A stretch of 56,870 bases of DNA from DAISWL01 sp036826375 (GTDB taxonomy: Bacteria > Patescibacteriota > Saccharimonadia > Saccharimonadales > HK-STAS-PATE-42): positions 1-56,870 of the forward strand of contig DAISWL010000004.1 in NCBI GenBank assembly GCA_036826375.1, read 5' to 3'. Numbering within the stretch: position 1 is the first letter of the stretch; every line of letters begins with the position of its first letter. Made by a program: the position numbers and the translations under genes. The notes beneath the pieces were generated by a model. The model was not told the origin of the DNA, searched no databases, and saw nothing but the letters and a program-made list of their open reading frames with translations. Shown here one piece after another: positions 15,226-23,445 of this stretch.

Positions 15226-16598
15226 ATACGTTGATAGCAAATAGGGATGTCATGTTAGGTGATGACAAAAATCCAGAACAAGATGTAGGACCAGACGGGA
15301 CCAAGGATATTTATAGTGAAGTATATGAATTGGAAATAAGGCATCGCGGATTGGAGTTTATACGAAATCACTTAGCACTACCCTCAACAGAGCCTTTAGA
15401 TAGAGCTTTAGCAGTTTTGTATAAACCTATGCACTCGGCTGAGATAGGAAACCAATTTGGCGCTAAGATAGTTAGATGTTTTTTTCAGCCGGAACCCAGT
15501 TCTGCCCTAGATGAATTTAGAGCAGTTTTGCCGGCTACGGTTGATGAAGAAATGGTATCGTTATTGAACGATGAACAATTTAGAGGGCTTTATCTAGGTT
15601 TACGGCAACATCTTTCTGATATAAAAGAAGAAGTTAGCACAGCTGTGAAAGAACGACTAAAGGCTATGAGAGTAGCCGATTATAATCAGTTTAGTTGCGA
15701 AGTAACTCGTAGCCTTGATTGCATGATTAAGTCTGGAATGACTATGTATATCGACACAGCAGGTTACGCTGCAGTCACGAGAGCATATGGGCTTTCAGGC
15801 CAAGGAATATTGCCGATTACTGAATATATAAAGAATGAAAGAATTCTATCGGTTAGTGGTTTTGAGGGGTCTAAAATATCACTAGCTATACACGATTTTA
15901 TGGATCATATTTGGACGTTTGATAAGATCAGGAGTGCAGGTTTGATAGATAGGTACTCAGAACTTTTTGAATCTGTCGGGAACCCACAGCTCACAGATAT
16001 ATTTAGGCGTGAAGGCGAAATGGTTGCGAGCATAGCATTCGGCGTAAGGTTGTTTCAGACAGCTCCTCATGGATTCGTTCCATTAATGAAATCTTCACAC
16101 ATACTAAAGAGGCTTGAGCAAATGTTTCTTGAGGGCAGATTAGAAAGCAGACATTTCGATGCTTACCGTACCGTAAAAAGTCTAGAAGAGGGCTCACTCG
16201 AGTGGCAAAGCCTAGGCTTTGTGTTTAGTAATTATATAACCGAACTCAATGAGCAGAGAAGGAAGCACGGCAAAATTAAACAACGAAATACTGTAACGAA
16301 ACAGCTTATTGGTGAACTGGATCCTCTCTCTCCAGACTATCTGTGTTTTTTTATTGATGCTCATCATGAAATAGTGTCTCCTGGGAATAAGCATAGAAAC
16401 GATCTGTATAGAATACATATTCTATTCGAAGAATACTTGCACGCTATCGCTAGTGGTCAAAATCCATCAGCTAGCACATCCATCTCTTTAGAGAGATTAA
16501 GAGAAGCTGATTTTAGAGGCACGGAACTGCCTGCAGATAGATTACGATGGATGTTAAAAAATTATGGATACACTGCCACCAGAAGTGCTACAATATAG
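15222..16598 (+). CDS. Unknown helical protein of the Gre-like/CYTH operon
   Basis: This 458-residue protein has no signal peptide or membrane helix and is predicted mostly helical. Clustered His/Asp/Glu groups (AIHDFMDHIWTF near 225; FIDAHHEIVSPGNKHRND near 385; HILFEEYLHAI) could bind a metal, but they do not form an HD or other motif I can name. It is translationally coupled to the kinase (ATGA overlap) and followed 3 bases later by the CYTH gene, so a shared pathway is likely. Function not assigned. Confidence 0.75.
   Translation: MNTLIANRDVMLGDDKNPEQDVGPDGTKDIYSEVYELEIRHRGLEFIRNHLALPSTEPLDRALAVLYKPMHSAEIGNQFGAKIVRCFFQPEPSSALDEFRAVLPATVDEEMVSLLNDEQFRGLYLGLRQHLSDIKEEVSTAVKERLKAMRVADYNQFSCEVTRSLDCMIKSGMTMYIDTAGYAAVTRAYGLSGQGILPITEYIKNERILSVSGFEGSKISLAIHDFMDHIWTFDKIRSAGLIDRYSELFESVGNPQLTDIFRREGEMVASIAFGVRLFQTAPHGFVPLMKSSHILKRLEQMFLEGRLESRHFDAYRTVKSLEEGSLEWQSLGFVFSNYITELNEQRRKHGKIKQRNTVTKQLIGELDPLSPDYLCFFIDAHHEIVSPGNKHRNDLYRIHILFEEYLHAIASGQNPSASTSISLERLREADFRGTELPADRLRWMLKNYGYTATRSATI
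16586..16594 (+). promoter_or_regulatory. Possible internal extended -10 box before the CYTH gene
   Basis: TGCTACAAT lies within the end of the preceding gene, 7 bases before the CYTH ATG. It could give extra leaderless transcription of the CYTH gene alone. Confidence 0.4.
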
Positions 16599-16601
16599 AA
16601 C

Positions 16602-17189
16602 ATGGATATAGAATTTGAAGTTAAGTTTATCAATGTAGATTTTAAATTTTTGCGTCAGCAGCTTAAAAAGGCTGGTGCCAGGCGGACTCATAAAATGAGA
16701 ATTATGAGACGTGCCATCATAGATACTCCTGAGCTAAAGAAAAATAATGCCTTCATCAGGGTGAGAGACGAAGGAGATAAAGTAACCTTAACATATAAAC
16801 AATTTAATAAGCTATCTATTGATGGAGCCAGGGAATGTGAAGTCAATGTAAGTGATTTTCAATCAACCATTAACTTGCTAAAGTTGATAGGTTTGCCGTA
16901 CAGGTCATTTCAAGAATCTAAACGGGAGAGTTGGCTTCTTGATGGAGCAGAGATTGTTCTGGATGAGTGGCCCTGGCTAAACCCATATATAGAAATTGAG
17001 GGTGATGGTGAAGCTCATGTACGCAATATTTCAGAAATTTTAGGTTTCAGATGGTCTGATGCTATTTTTGGTGACATTATGTCAGTCTACAGAATACAGT
17101 ACCCTTCTTTAAAAGAAGATGATCTAATAGGTAATATACCTGAAGTGAGATTCGGGGACCCTCCGCCTAAAATGCTAAGTTTAGATTAA
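16602..17189 (+). CDS. CYTH-domain protein (triphosphatase / class IV cyclase type)
   Basis: This 195-residue protein begins with the signature ExExK (E4, E6, K8 in EFEVKF) and continues with basic residues lining the tunnel (RVRDEGDKVTLTYK), an E-x-E pair (ARECEVNV) and YIEIEGDGE. CYTH tunnel enzymes hydrolyse triphosphates (inorganic, thiamine or RNA 5' ends) or cyclise ATP. The sequence does not say which. Co-location with a kinase-like protein suggests nucleotide metabolism or signalling. It is the last gene of the operon. Confidence 0.82.
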   Translation: MDIEFEVKFINVDFKFLRQQLKKAGARRTHKMRIMRRAIIDTPELKKNNAFIRVRDEGDKVTLTYKQFNKLSIDGARECEVNVSDFQSTINLLKLIGLPYRSFQESKRESWLLDGAEIVLDEWPWLNPYIEIEGDGEAHVRNISEILGFRWSDAIFGDIMSVYRIQYPSLKEDDLIGNIPEVRFGDPPPKMLSLD

Positions 17190-17307
17190 GGAGGTTAATT
17201 ACCTTGCTTTATTATGTTAGTCTTTAATCAAGCTCCACAAGCTCTACAACCTGAGAATTAGCCCCGCTTAAACTTAGCGGAGTATATTGAATTTGGTATA
17301 AACTCGG

Positions 17308-17316
17308 TGCTATACT
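17308..17316 (+). promoter_or_regulatory. Extended -10 box of the LASTG protein gene
   Basis: TGCTATACT, 8 bases before ATG 17325. It rules out the in-frame GTG at 17307 as the start. Upstream, CCGCT (17264-17268)/AGCGG (17276-17280) is a small hairpin of unclear role. Confidence 0.6.
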
Positions 17317-17324
17317 TGAAGCTA

Positions 17325-18986
17325 ATGAAGAGGTGGTCATTTCTTCCAGTTCTATTAACTTTTGGCTTTTTGCTAAGCTTAAGTTCGGGATCCGTTTTTG
17401 CCGCTGATGAAATTATTTCCGCTCTAGTTGATCAGGAAACTACAATCACCACAGTAGTTAGTGAAGAGGTTGGCGCTTTTGATAGCGATACCGGTGTTAA
17501 GCGGCAAGATCAACAACAGGCTTTTGATAAGGCAGATTCTCTAGATCAAGCCTGGAAAGATAAAATAGATGAACTAAAAACTCCAGAATCTAACTTAAGT
17601 TTAGTGGTTGATCATGTTAAGCCGAATGACGCTCAAAATTTTGAATTTCAGAATCCAAATGATTCAACAGATATAGTTGATGTAAAGGTTGAAAATGTTG
17701 ATATTAAAGATGTTAGCAACACTGCGGATTTAGGCACTAAATCTTCAGATGGATACCAATATAAACCAAAATTAGATTTACCCGGTTCAGGGGCGAACAC
17801 CTATAACGGTGATACAATGCAAGATTTCGCTCCGGTTCCACGCAAGTATGCGGGCGAATATTACGCCAACGAATCACAAAACGGGTTTGGAGATCAGAAT
17901 AGTTACAGAAACGGGCTTAAGTTTAACTTCTCAAAACCGGTAAATAACTTTGGAGTTTGGGTGGGGGATCTGGAAACCAGAACTGATGGGCAGGGGACTC
18001 CCGCTCTTTTACGGCTTTATGATGAAAACTCAAACTTAATTTTAGAACAGATTATTAACCCAAATAATATTAATACCGATGGTGATCAAAATCAATCAAT
18101 TTGTGGAACCGAAAACACCACGACATCTTTAATAAATACAACGGGTTGCGGCCACAATACAACTCGCTACATCGGCTTCACAAGCAATATGCCAGTAGTT
18201 AAAACTATGCTGATTATTGTTGGCGATGATGATGCCTTCCCAGGTTTAGATGAGAATAACGGTAATACTGAACACATCAGTTTTATGGCTCCGAGCATGG
18301 CCTTTTTTACGCCAAAAACTACTCCTAACTTCAGCTCAGCCTTAAGTTTATGTGAAGGGCAAGATGCCACATCTTCCAATAAAAGCTTCTGCTTAAACTT
18401 AAGTTTCGCTCAAGATGTTGAAGATGAACTTAGCCCAGAAGATTTCAACTTAAGCTTAAGCGCCGGTTCCGGTTCAATAACTTCTGTAGCTAGAACTTCA
18501 GCCAACAGTTTCCAACTAAACTTAAACATCGATCAATCAGTAGATTTTGATATTGCCGAAATCGTTTTAAGCTTAAAGCAAGATGTGCTCAGCCGGGTTG
18601 GAAACTCCCTTAGTACCAATTTAGAATCTAACATCTTAAACTTAAGCTACGTACAACCTGAAGATTCAACAGATCCAACAGATCCAGAAACTCCAACAGA
18701 CCCAGAAACTCCAGAAGCTCCAACAGAGGAAGATCAGATTCCAGATTCAGCAACTGAAAAAACCGATGATAAAACTGAAGCTAATCAGGATGCAACTATA
18801 ACTGATCAGATAGCTTACGTGGCTAAAAACAATAATAATCCGTTAAGTTCAGCGGCCAACATCAATTCAGGGTTGGCATCAACGGGGGAGAGTATCTACT
18901 TATTGTTCTCCAGCGCCTTAAGTTTAGTTGGTGTTATGTTCAAATTTATAGGTGGTAAGTTTAAAGAATCAAGTTCTAAAACTTAA
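17325..18986 (+). CDS. Secreted surface protein with LASTG anchor
   Basis: The start is ATG 17325 (MKRWSFLPVLL), chosen from the -10 box position. The 553-residue product has a signal peptide ending near SVFAADE, a central beta-rich domain (about 150-330) with a Cys pair (SICGTENTTTS, TTGCGHN), a second beta domain (to about 440), a P/T/E/D-rich linker with PTDPETP repeats, then LASTG, a helix and a KFKESSSKT tail. It resembles a wall-spanning protein; ligand unknown. Its DNA is dense in the CTTAAGCTTAAG palindrome (18449, 18565, 18981). Confidence 0.8.
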   Translation: MKRWSFLPVLLTFGFLLSLSSGSVFAADEIISALVDQETTITTVVSEEVGAFDSDTGVKRQDQQQAFDKADSLDQAWKDKIDELKTPESNLSLVVDHVKPNDAQNFEFQNPNDSTDIVDVKVENVDIKDVSNTADLGTKSSDGYQYKPKLDLPGSGANTYNGDTMQDFAPVPRKYAGEYYANESQNGFGDQNSYRNGLKFNFSKPVNNFGVWVGDLETRTDGQGTPALLRLYDENSNLILEQIINPNNINTDGDQNQSICGTENTTTSLINTTGCGHNTTRYIGFTSNMPVVKTMLIIVGDDDAFPGLDENNGNTEHISFMAPSMAFFTPKTTPNFSSALSLCEGQDATSSNKSFCLNLSFAQDVEDELSPEDFNLSLSAGSGSITSVARTSANSFQLNLNIDQSVDFDIAEIVLSLKQDVLSRVGNSLSTNLESNILNLSYVQPEDSTDPTDPETPTDPETPEAPTEEDQIPDSATEKTDDKTEANQDATITDQIAYVAKNNNNPLSSAANINSGLASTGESIYLLFSSALSLVGVMFKFIGGKFKESSSKT

Positions 18987-19088
18987 GCTTAGGGTTAAAT
19001 GCTAGTTCCTACTGTAACCTGATATCAACCGACCAAGGTTCAATTTATGACTATTCAGCCTCACCCCGATTGGCTAAAGGTCAATCCG

Positions 19089-19098
19089 CCCCCCCCCC
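19089..19098 (+). repeat. Tract of ten C in a glycosyltransferase upstream region
   Basis: C10 at 19089-19098, followed by a small hairpin CCCCTC/GAGGGG (to 19114). It lies 56 bases upstream of the -10 box of the next gene. The 18987-19168 spacer also holds a GATTG/CAATC inverted repeat and no gene. Confidence 0.8.
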
Positions 19099-19153
19099 TC
19101 CATTTGAAGAGGGGCTAAACTCGGAAGAATTACAATTTTTTTGCTAAGTCGAG

Positions 19154-19159
19154 TATAAT
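19154..19159 (+). promoter_or_regulatory. -10 box of the polysaccharide export operon
   Basis: TATAAT, 9 bases before ATG 19169, with no ribosome binding site. Confidence 0.6.
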
Positions 19160-19168
19160 TATCTATGC

Positions 19169-21301
19169 ATGAATAAGATAATCAGTAAAACCAAATTAGT
19201 ATTAAGAGTTGCCAAAAGAGGCTTAAACCACACAATTCGCAATAAAGGTAGAATCACTATTCACGGTAATTCACCAATTGCTTTGGCTAAAATATCCATC
19301 TCTCATATCAAAAAATATGGTATTAAAGATACCGCACTTAGGTTAAAACAAAACCTAGTTAAGCTTGATAGGATTAGAGCCAATAATCTACTATTTTCTA
19401 ATGGTATGATAGCTGGTATCACTTCGGAGCAAATCAATAGTTGGTATCGTCATCATGAAAAGAAAGTTACAGCAGTTGTATGTAGTTATAACGATGCCGA
19501 TATTCTGCCACGTTGTATAGAATCTTTACTTATCACAACTACTAAAAACGAACTAGATATTATTATTGTTGATGATTACTGCCAAGAAAGTAGTAGAAGT
19601 TTTCTCAAACAGTATGAATCAGAACCTAGAATTAAAGTTGTTTACAGAAAACAAAATGGAGGCTACACCAAAGCCGCTAACACTGGTATTAAAGAGGCAC
19701 TTAAGCTTAACCCAAATACCGATGTAGTGATGATCAATAACGATATTGAGGCTAAACAAGGCTGGCTCAAAGCTCTTTGCTTTGGGGCTTATGGTTATGG
19801 TAAGAATCCAGAAAAAATAGGTATAGTTGGGGCTAAGTTACTTTACCCAGATGGAACTATTCAACATGCGGGAGCTCATAGAAACTCTGATCCAGATTTC
19901 AAATTTGAGTTTGATCATTACTATCGTTTTAGGCCTAGTGATTACGGCCCGGCCAACGTGCCAGAATTTTATATGGCAGTAACAGGAGCCTGCTTCTTCA
20001 TTAAAAATACTACCTTAAAAACTTTAGGCTTGTTTGATGAGGAATATGGTTTTGCTCACGATGACGCCGATTATTGTTTAAGGGCGTGGGATCAAAATAT
20101 CAGAACACTTTATTTCCCTAGTGCAGAATTAATTCACCACGAGGGGCTTTCAAGGGGTAAAAATCCTAAAATAGAAGCCCTGCAGAAGCAATCTCTAGTT
20201 TATTTTGAAAAAAAGTGGGGTAGCTTTCTGGATGATAGAAATGTTAAAGATGAACAAGGCAGAATCCGGGTTATTTATGTTTTTCAAACTTTGGGCCATA
20301 GTGGGGGAATTAGAATCGGCTTTGAACAAGCCAATAAGCTTAATCCTAAAAAATTTGCTGCCGAAATTTGGGGGTTAGATGCTCACGATTGTCCCTGGAA
20401 AACCGAACCTCATGTAAAACTTAAAAAGTTTGAAGATTACGATCAGATGCGAGAGGCTCTAGAAAAAGAACAGGCGATTAAGGTTGGAACTTGGTGGGAA
20501 ACCCTAAACCCGGTATGGCTTGCTAGCATCAAAAATGGAATCCCTGCATGTAGCTTGCAAGAATTTGAAACTTGGTTCTACGATGAAGATGACACCATGG
20601 CTCGCTCAACAGTAGTTGCAAATTATAAGCGAGAGTTTAGATACTTTACAACAGCATCATATCAACGTGATGAGCTTGAACAAGCCACCAATATTAATAT
20701 TAGGCCAGAGCGAATCATCCCTTGCGGTTACGATCACGAGCTATATAAACCGCTTAAAGGTGAAACCAGAAAAGATGATGCGGTGCTTGCTCTTGGCCGA
20801 AAGTTCTTTCAGAAAAACTTCGATTTCATTTTCAAGGGCTGGGAGAAATCTTTAACTAAGTTTAAATCTAAAATGTGGCTGTTTGGTTACGATGCCGATG
20901 CACTGGCTAGGCTTAATCCTGACGCAAAATCTTTCGGTGCGCCTAGTAACGAAGAAGTTAATAAATTATATAACCAGGCTACAGTTTTAATTCAAGCTTC
21001 ACTGCACGAAGGTTTCTGCTTACCAGCACTAGAGGCGATGGCAGCAGGATGCCCATTAATCTGCACCGATATGCACGGAAATAGAGATTTCTGTCACGAT
21101 GGTAAAAACTGTTTGATAATAGAACAGAACAATCAAGTGGCTCTCTCTCAGGCCATCTTAAGGTTAATGAAAGATAAAAAACTACAACATAAATTAAGAG
21201 AGGGCGGGCTCAAAACTGCCAAAAACTATACTTGGGATGCTATAATACCTAAGTTAGAGAAATTCTACCAAGATGTAGAATCTAGCTTTATTAAGCAGTA
21301 A
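19169..21301 (+). CDS. Two-domain glycosyltransferase (GT2 + GT4)
   Basis: This 710-residue protein has a GT-A domain of the rhamnosyltransferase kind at about 95-370 (AVVCSYNDADILPRCIESL, INNDIEAKQGWL, HDDADYCLRAW). A GT-B-like half follows (about 375-710) with IFPCGYD-type spacing, QASLHEGFCLPALEAMAAGCPLI and a C-terminal helix. Fusing two transferases suggests it adds two different sugars or polymerises a repeat. It heads the gene cluster leading into the Wzm/Wzt exporter 44 bases downstream, so it probably makes the exported glycan. Confidence 0.88.
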   Translation: MNKIISKTKLVLRVAKRGLNHTIRNKGRITIHGNSPIALAKISISHIKKYGIKDTALRLKQNLVKLDRIRANNLLFSNGMIAGITSEQINSWYRHHEKKVTAVVCSYNDADILPRCIESLLITTTKNELDIIIVDDYCQESSRSFLKQYESEPRIKVVYRKQNGGYTKAANTGIKEALKLNPNTDVVMINNDIEAKQGWLKALCFGAYGYGKNPEKIGIVGAKLLYPDGTIQHAGAHRNSDPDFKFEFDHYYRFRPSDYGPANVPEFYMAVTGACFFIKNTTLKTLGLFDEEYGFAHDDADYCLRAWDQNIRTLYFPSAELIHHEGLSRGKNPKIEALQKQSLVYFEKKWGSFLDDRNVKDEQGRIRVIYVFQTLGHSGGIRIGFEQANKLNPKKFAAEIWGLDAHDCPWKTEPHVKLKKFEDYDQMREALEKEQAIKVGTWWETLNPVWLASIKNGIPACSLQEFETWFYDEDDTMARSTVVANYKREFRYFTTASYQRDELEQATNINIRPERIIPCGYDHELYKPLKGETRKDDAVLALGRKFFQKNFDFIFKGWEKSLTKFKSKMWLFGYDADALARLNPDAKSFGAPSNEEVNKLYNQATVLIQASLHEGFCLPALEAMAAGCPLICTDMHGNRDFCHDGKNCLIIEQNNQVALSQAILRLMKDKKLQHKLREGGLKTAKNYTWDAIIPKLEKFYQDVESSFIKQ

Positions 21302-21345
21302 TTTAAATATAATTTTAACGTTCGCTAGGGTTAATATCTTTTAAA

Positions 21346-22158
21346 ATGGCAGATACTAAAACAATTCGTCACAACACTAATGATTTGATCTGGCAAATGG
21401 TGATTGCCGATTTTAGGGTTAAGTACCAAGGCTCAGTACTTGGTTATTTATGGACTTTATTGAAGCCAATTTTCATGTTCGGAATACTCTATTTTGTATT
21501 CACGGTAGCATTTCCTTTAGGAAAAGGCATACAATACTACCCAGCTTATTTAATATTAGGCTTAGTAATGTGGAACTTTTTCATAGAAGCAGTAGTAATG
21601 GGGATGGGATCGATAGTTGGCCATGGGGATATGATCAGAAAAGTATCAATCCCTAAATACACCATAGTTTTAAGCTCAACAGTGATGGCCTTAATCAACT
21701 TTGTACTAAACTTAAGTGTAGTAGTTTTAGTAATGGTTCTAGTTAAAGTAGATTTAACCTGGAACGTAATTTACTTCCCGTTAGTTATAGTAGAATTGTT
21801 TGTTTTTGCAACTGGCCTCGGCTTTTTGCTATCAGCCCTGCTAGTTAAGTTTAGGGATATGACCAATATTTGGGATATTAGCTCTCAAGCTTTGTTTTAC
21901 CTTAGCCCTCTATTGTGGCTACCCCATGTTATAGCAGATAAATCTGAAAAGATATTAAAGCTTTTGATGCTAAATCCTCTAGCTCAAATTATACAAGATG
22001 CTCGCTGGGCTTTAATTACTAAACAATCCCAAACTCCATATTCCGTCAACGGTTTATGGCTGGGGAGGGTGCTACCAATAGCAATAGTTATTGCCATTGC
22101 TATCATCTCTTATGTTTACTTCCATAAGCAAAGCAAAAATTTTGCCGAGGAGTTTTAG
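21346..22158 (+). CDS. wzm: ABC-2 polysaccharide exporter permease (Wzm/TagG type)
   Basis: This 270-residue protein has six predicted helices and family features: DLIWQMVIADFRVKYQGSVLGYLWTLLKPI at the N-terminus and the conserved NPL region (LNPLAQIIQDARWAL). It moves lipid-linked glycan across the membrane with the ATPase encoded 3 bases downstream. TagG/Wzm homologues cannot be separated by sequence alone. Confidence 0.92.
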   Translation: MADTKTIRHNTNDLIWQMVIADFRVKYQGSVLGYLWTLLKPIFMFGILYFVFTVAFPLGKGIQYYPAYLILGLVMWNFFIEAVVMGMGSIVGHGDMIRKVSIPKYTIVLSSTVMALINFVLNLSVVVLVMVLVKVDLTWNVIYFPLVIVELFVFATGLGFLLSALLVKFRDMTNIWDISSQALFYLSPLLWLPHVIADKSEKILKLLMLNPLAQIIQDARWALITKQSQTPYSVNGLWLGRVLPIAIVIAIAIISYVYFHKQSKNFAEEF

Positions 22159-22161
22159 GGC

Positions 22162-23445
22162 ATGAAAAATCAAGAATCTAAAAAAGCAGTTATTTCAGTT
22201 AACAATGTTAGTAAAAATTTCAAATTACCGCACGATAGAAAAAATAGTTTAAAACAACATTTTGTAGGGCTGTTCAAAGGTAAAAGCAACTACGAAAAGT
22301 TTGAGGCTCTTAAAGACATTAATTTCACGGTTAATGAGGGCGATTTCTTTGGTATAGTGGGTAGAAACGGTAGTGGTAAATCTACTCTACTTAAAATCAT
22401 TTCTGGTATCTATCAGCCGAGCTCTGGTTCAGTTAAAATTAACGGAACTTTAACTCCGTTTATAGAACTGGGCATCGGGTTCAACCCCGAACTAACTGGT
22501 AGAGAAAACGTTTACCTTAACGGTTCAATTTTAGGCTTAACCAAAAAAGAGATAAACGAGCTTTACGATGAAATTGTAAAGTTCGCCGAACTAGAACGCT
22601 TTATGGATCAGAAGCTTAAAAACTACAGTTCCGGCATGCAGGTTCGCCTAGCTTTTAGTATTGCTATTAGGGCCCAAAACGATATTCTTTTGCTAGATGA
22701 AGTTCTTGCAGTTGGGGATATTAACTTTCAGAAAAAATGTTTCAACTATTTTCAAAAGTTGAAATCTGAAAAAAAGACGGTTATTTTTGTAAGCCATGAT
22801 ATGGGAGCGGTGCAGAGATTTTGCAATAAAGGCATATTTATTAATAATAGTGAGACCGTATTTTGCGGAGACATAGAAGAGGTGTCTAGACTGTATAGAG
22901 ATGAGATGCTATCTATAAGTTCTCAAGAAACAAAAATAACTCAAGGTTTACAAATGGAGTCTGAATCTACGAAATTAAAACCTAAAAATGTTTTTAGACC
23001 TATAGTAATTAAAAAAATAGCTTTAAAATCAGAAAATAGAGATGGGGCTGTGCCAATCCTAAAACAAAATGAAAATATAGATGTCGAGGTGACATATTTA
23101 GCTAAAAGAAAAGAAGATAACCCTATATTCGGAATTTTAATTTTTAATGCATCTAACCCGGATGTTCCAGTTTTTGGAGTGAACACTCTCTTGCCTGTTA
23201 ATTATTCAAAAAAAATTTACATGGAAAAAGACCAAGAAGTAACAATTAATATTAATCTTAAAAATAAATTCTCAGGTGGCTTTTATTTCGCTAAAGTCGC
23301 AGTGGTCGATTCTAGTGGCGTTATACAGTATGATGAAAAAATTAAGAATGGTTTGTTTGTATCAGACAATACTGAAAATAATTTTTCTATTTTTCAATCA
23401 GAATACAACATATCGCTAGGGAATAATAAAGAAGGGGTTACATGA
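22162..23445 (+). CDS. wzt: Polysaccharide exporter ATPase with C-terminal binding domain (Wzt type)
   Basis: This 427-residue protein has an ABC ATPase with Walker A GRNGSGKST (67-75), signature YSSGMQ (155-160), Walker B DILLLDE (174-180) and H-loop SHD (211-213). It also has the Wzt-type early insertion for export ABCs. Residues about 275-427 form an extra beta-sandwich-like domain, as in E. coli O8/O9a Wzt, where it recognises the capped chain end. TagH-like ATPases often lack such a domain. Its ATGA overlap with the methyltransferase gene supports a cap-then-export mechanism. Confidence 0.92.
   Translation: MKNQESKKAVISVNNVSKNFKLPHDRKNSLKQHFVGLFKGKSNYEKFEALKDINFTVNEGDFFGIVGRNGSGKSTLLKIISGIYQPSSGSVKINGTLTPFIELGIGFNPELTGRENVYLNGSILGLTKKEINELYDEIVKFAELERFMDQKLKNYSSGMQVRLAFSIAIRAQNDILLLDEVLAVGDINFQKKCFNYFQKLKSEKKTVIFVSHDMGAVQRFCNKGIFINNSETVFCGDIEEVSRLYRDEMLSISSQETKITQGLQMESESTKLKPKNVFRPIVIKKIALKSENRDGAVPILKQNENIDVEVTYLAKRKEDNPIFGILIFNASNPDVPVFGVNTLLPVNYSKKIYMEKDQEVTININLKNKFSGGFYFAKVAVVDSSGVIQYDEKIKNGLFVSDNTENNFSIFQSEYNISLGNNKEGVT

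Noticed and set aside
17307..17324. GTG start for the LASTG protein
   Set aside because: The -10 box TATACT lies inside this extension, so it cannot be translated from that promoter.
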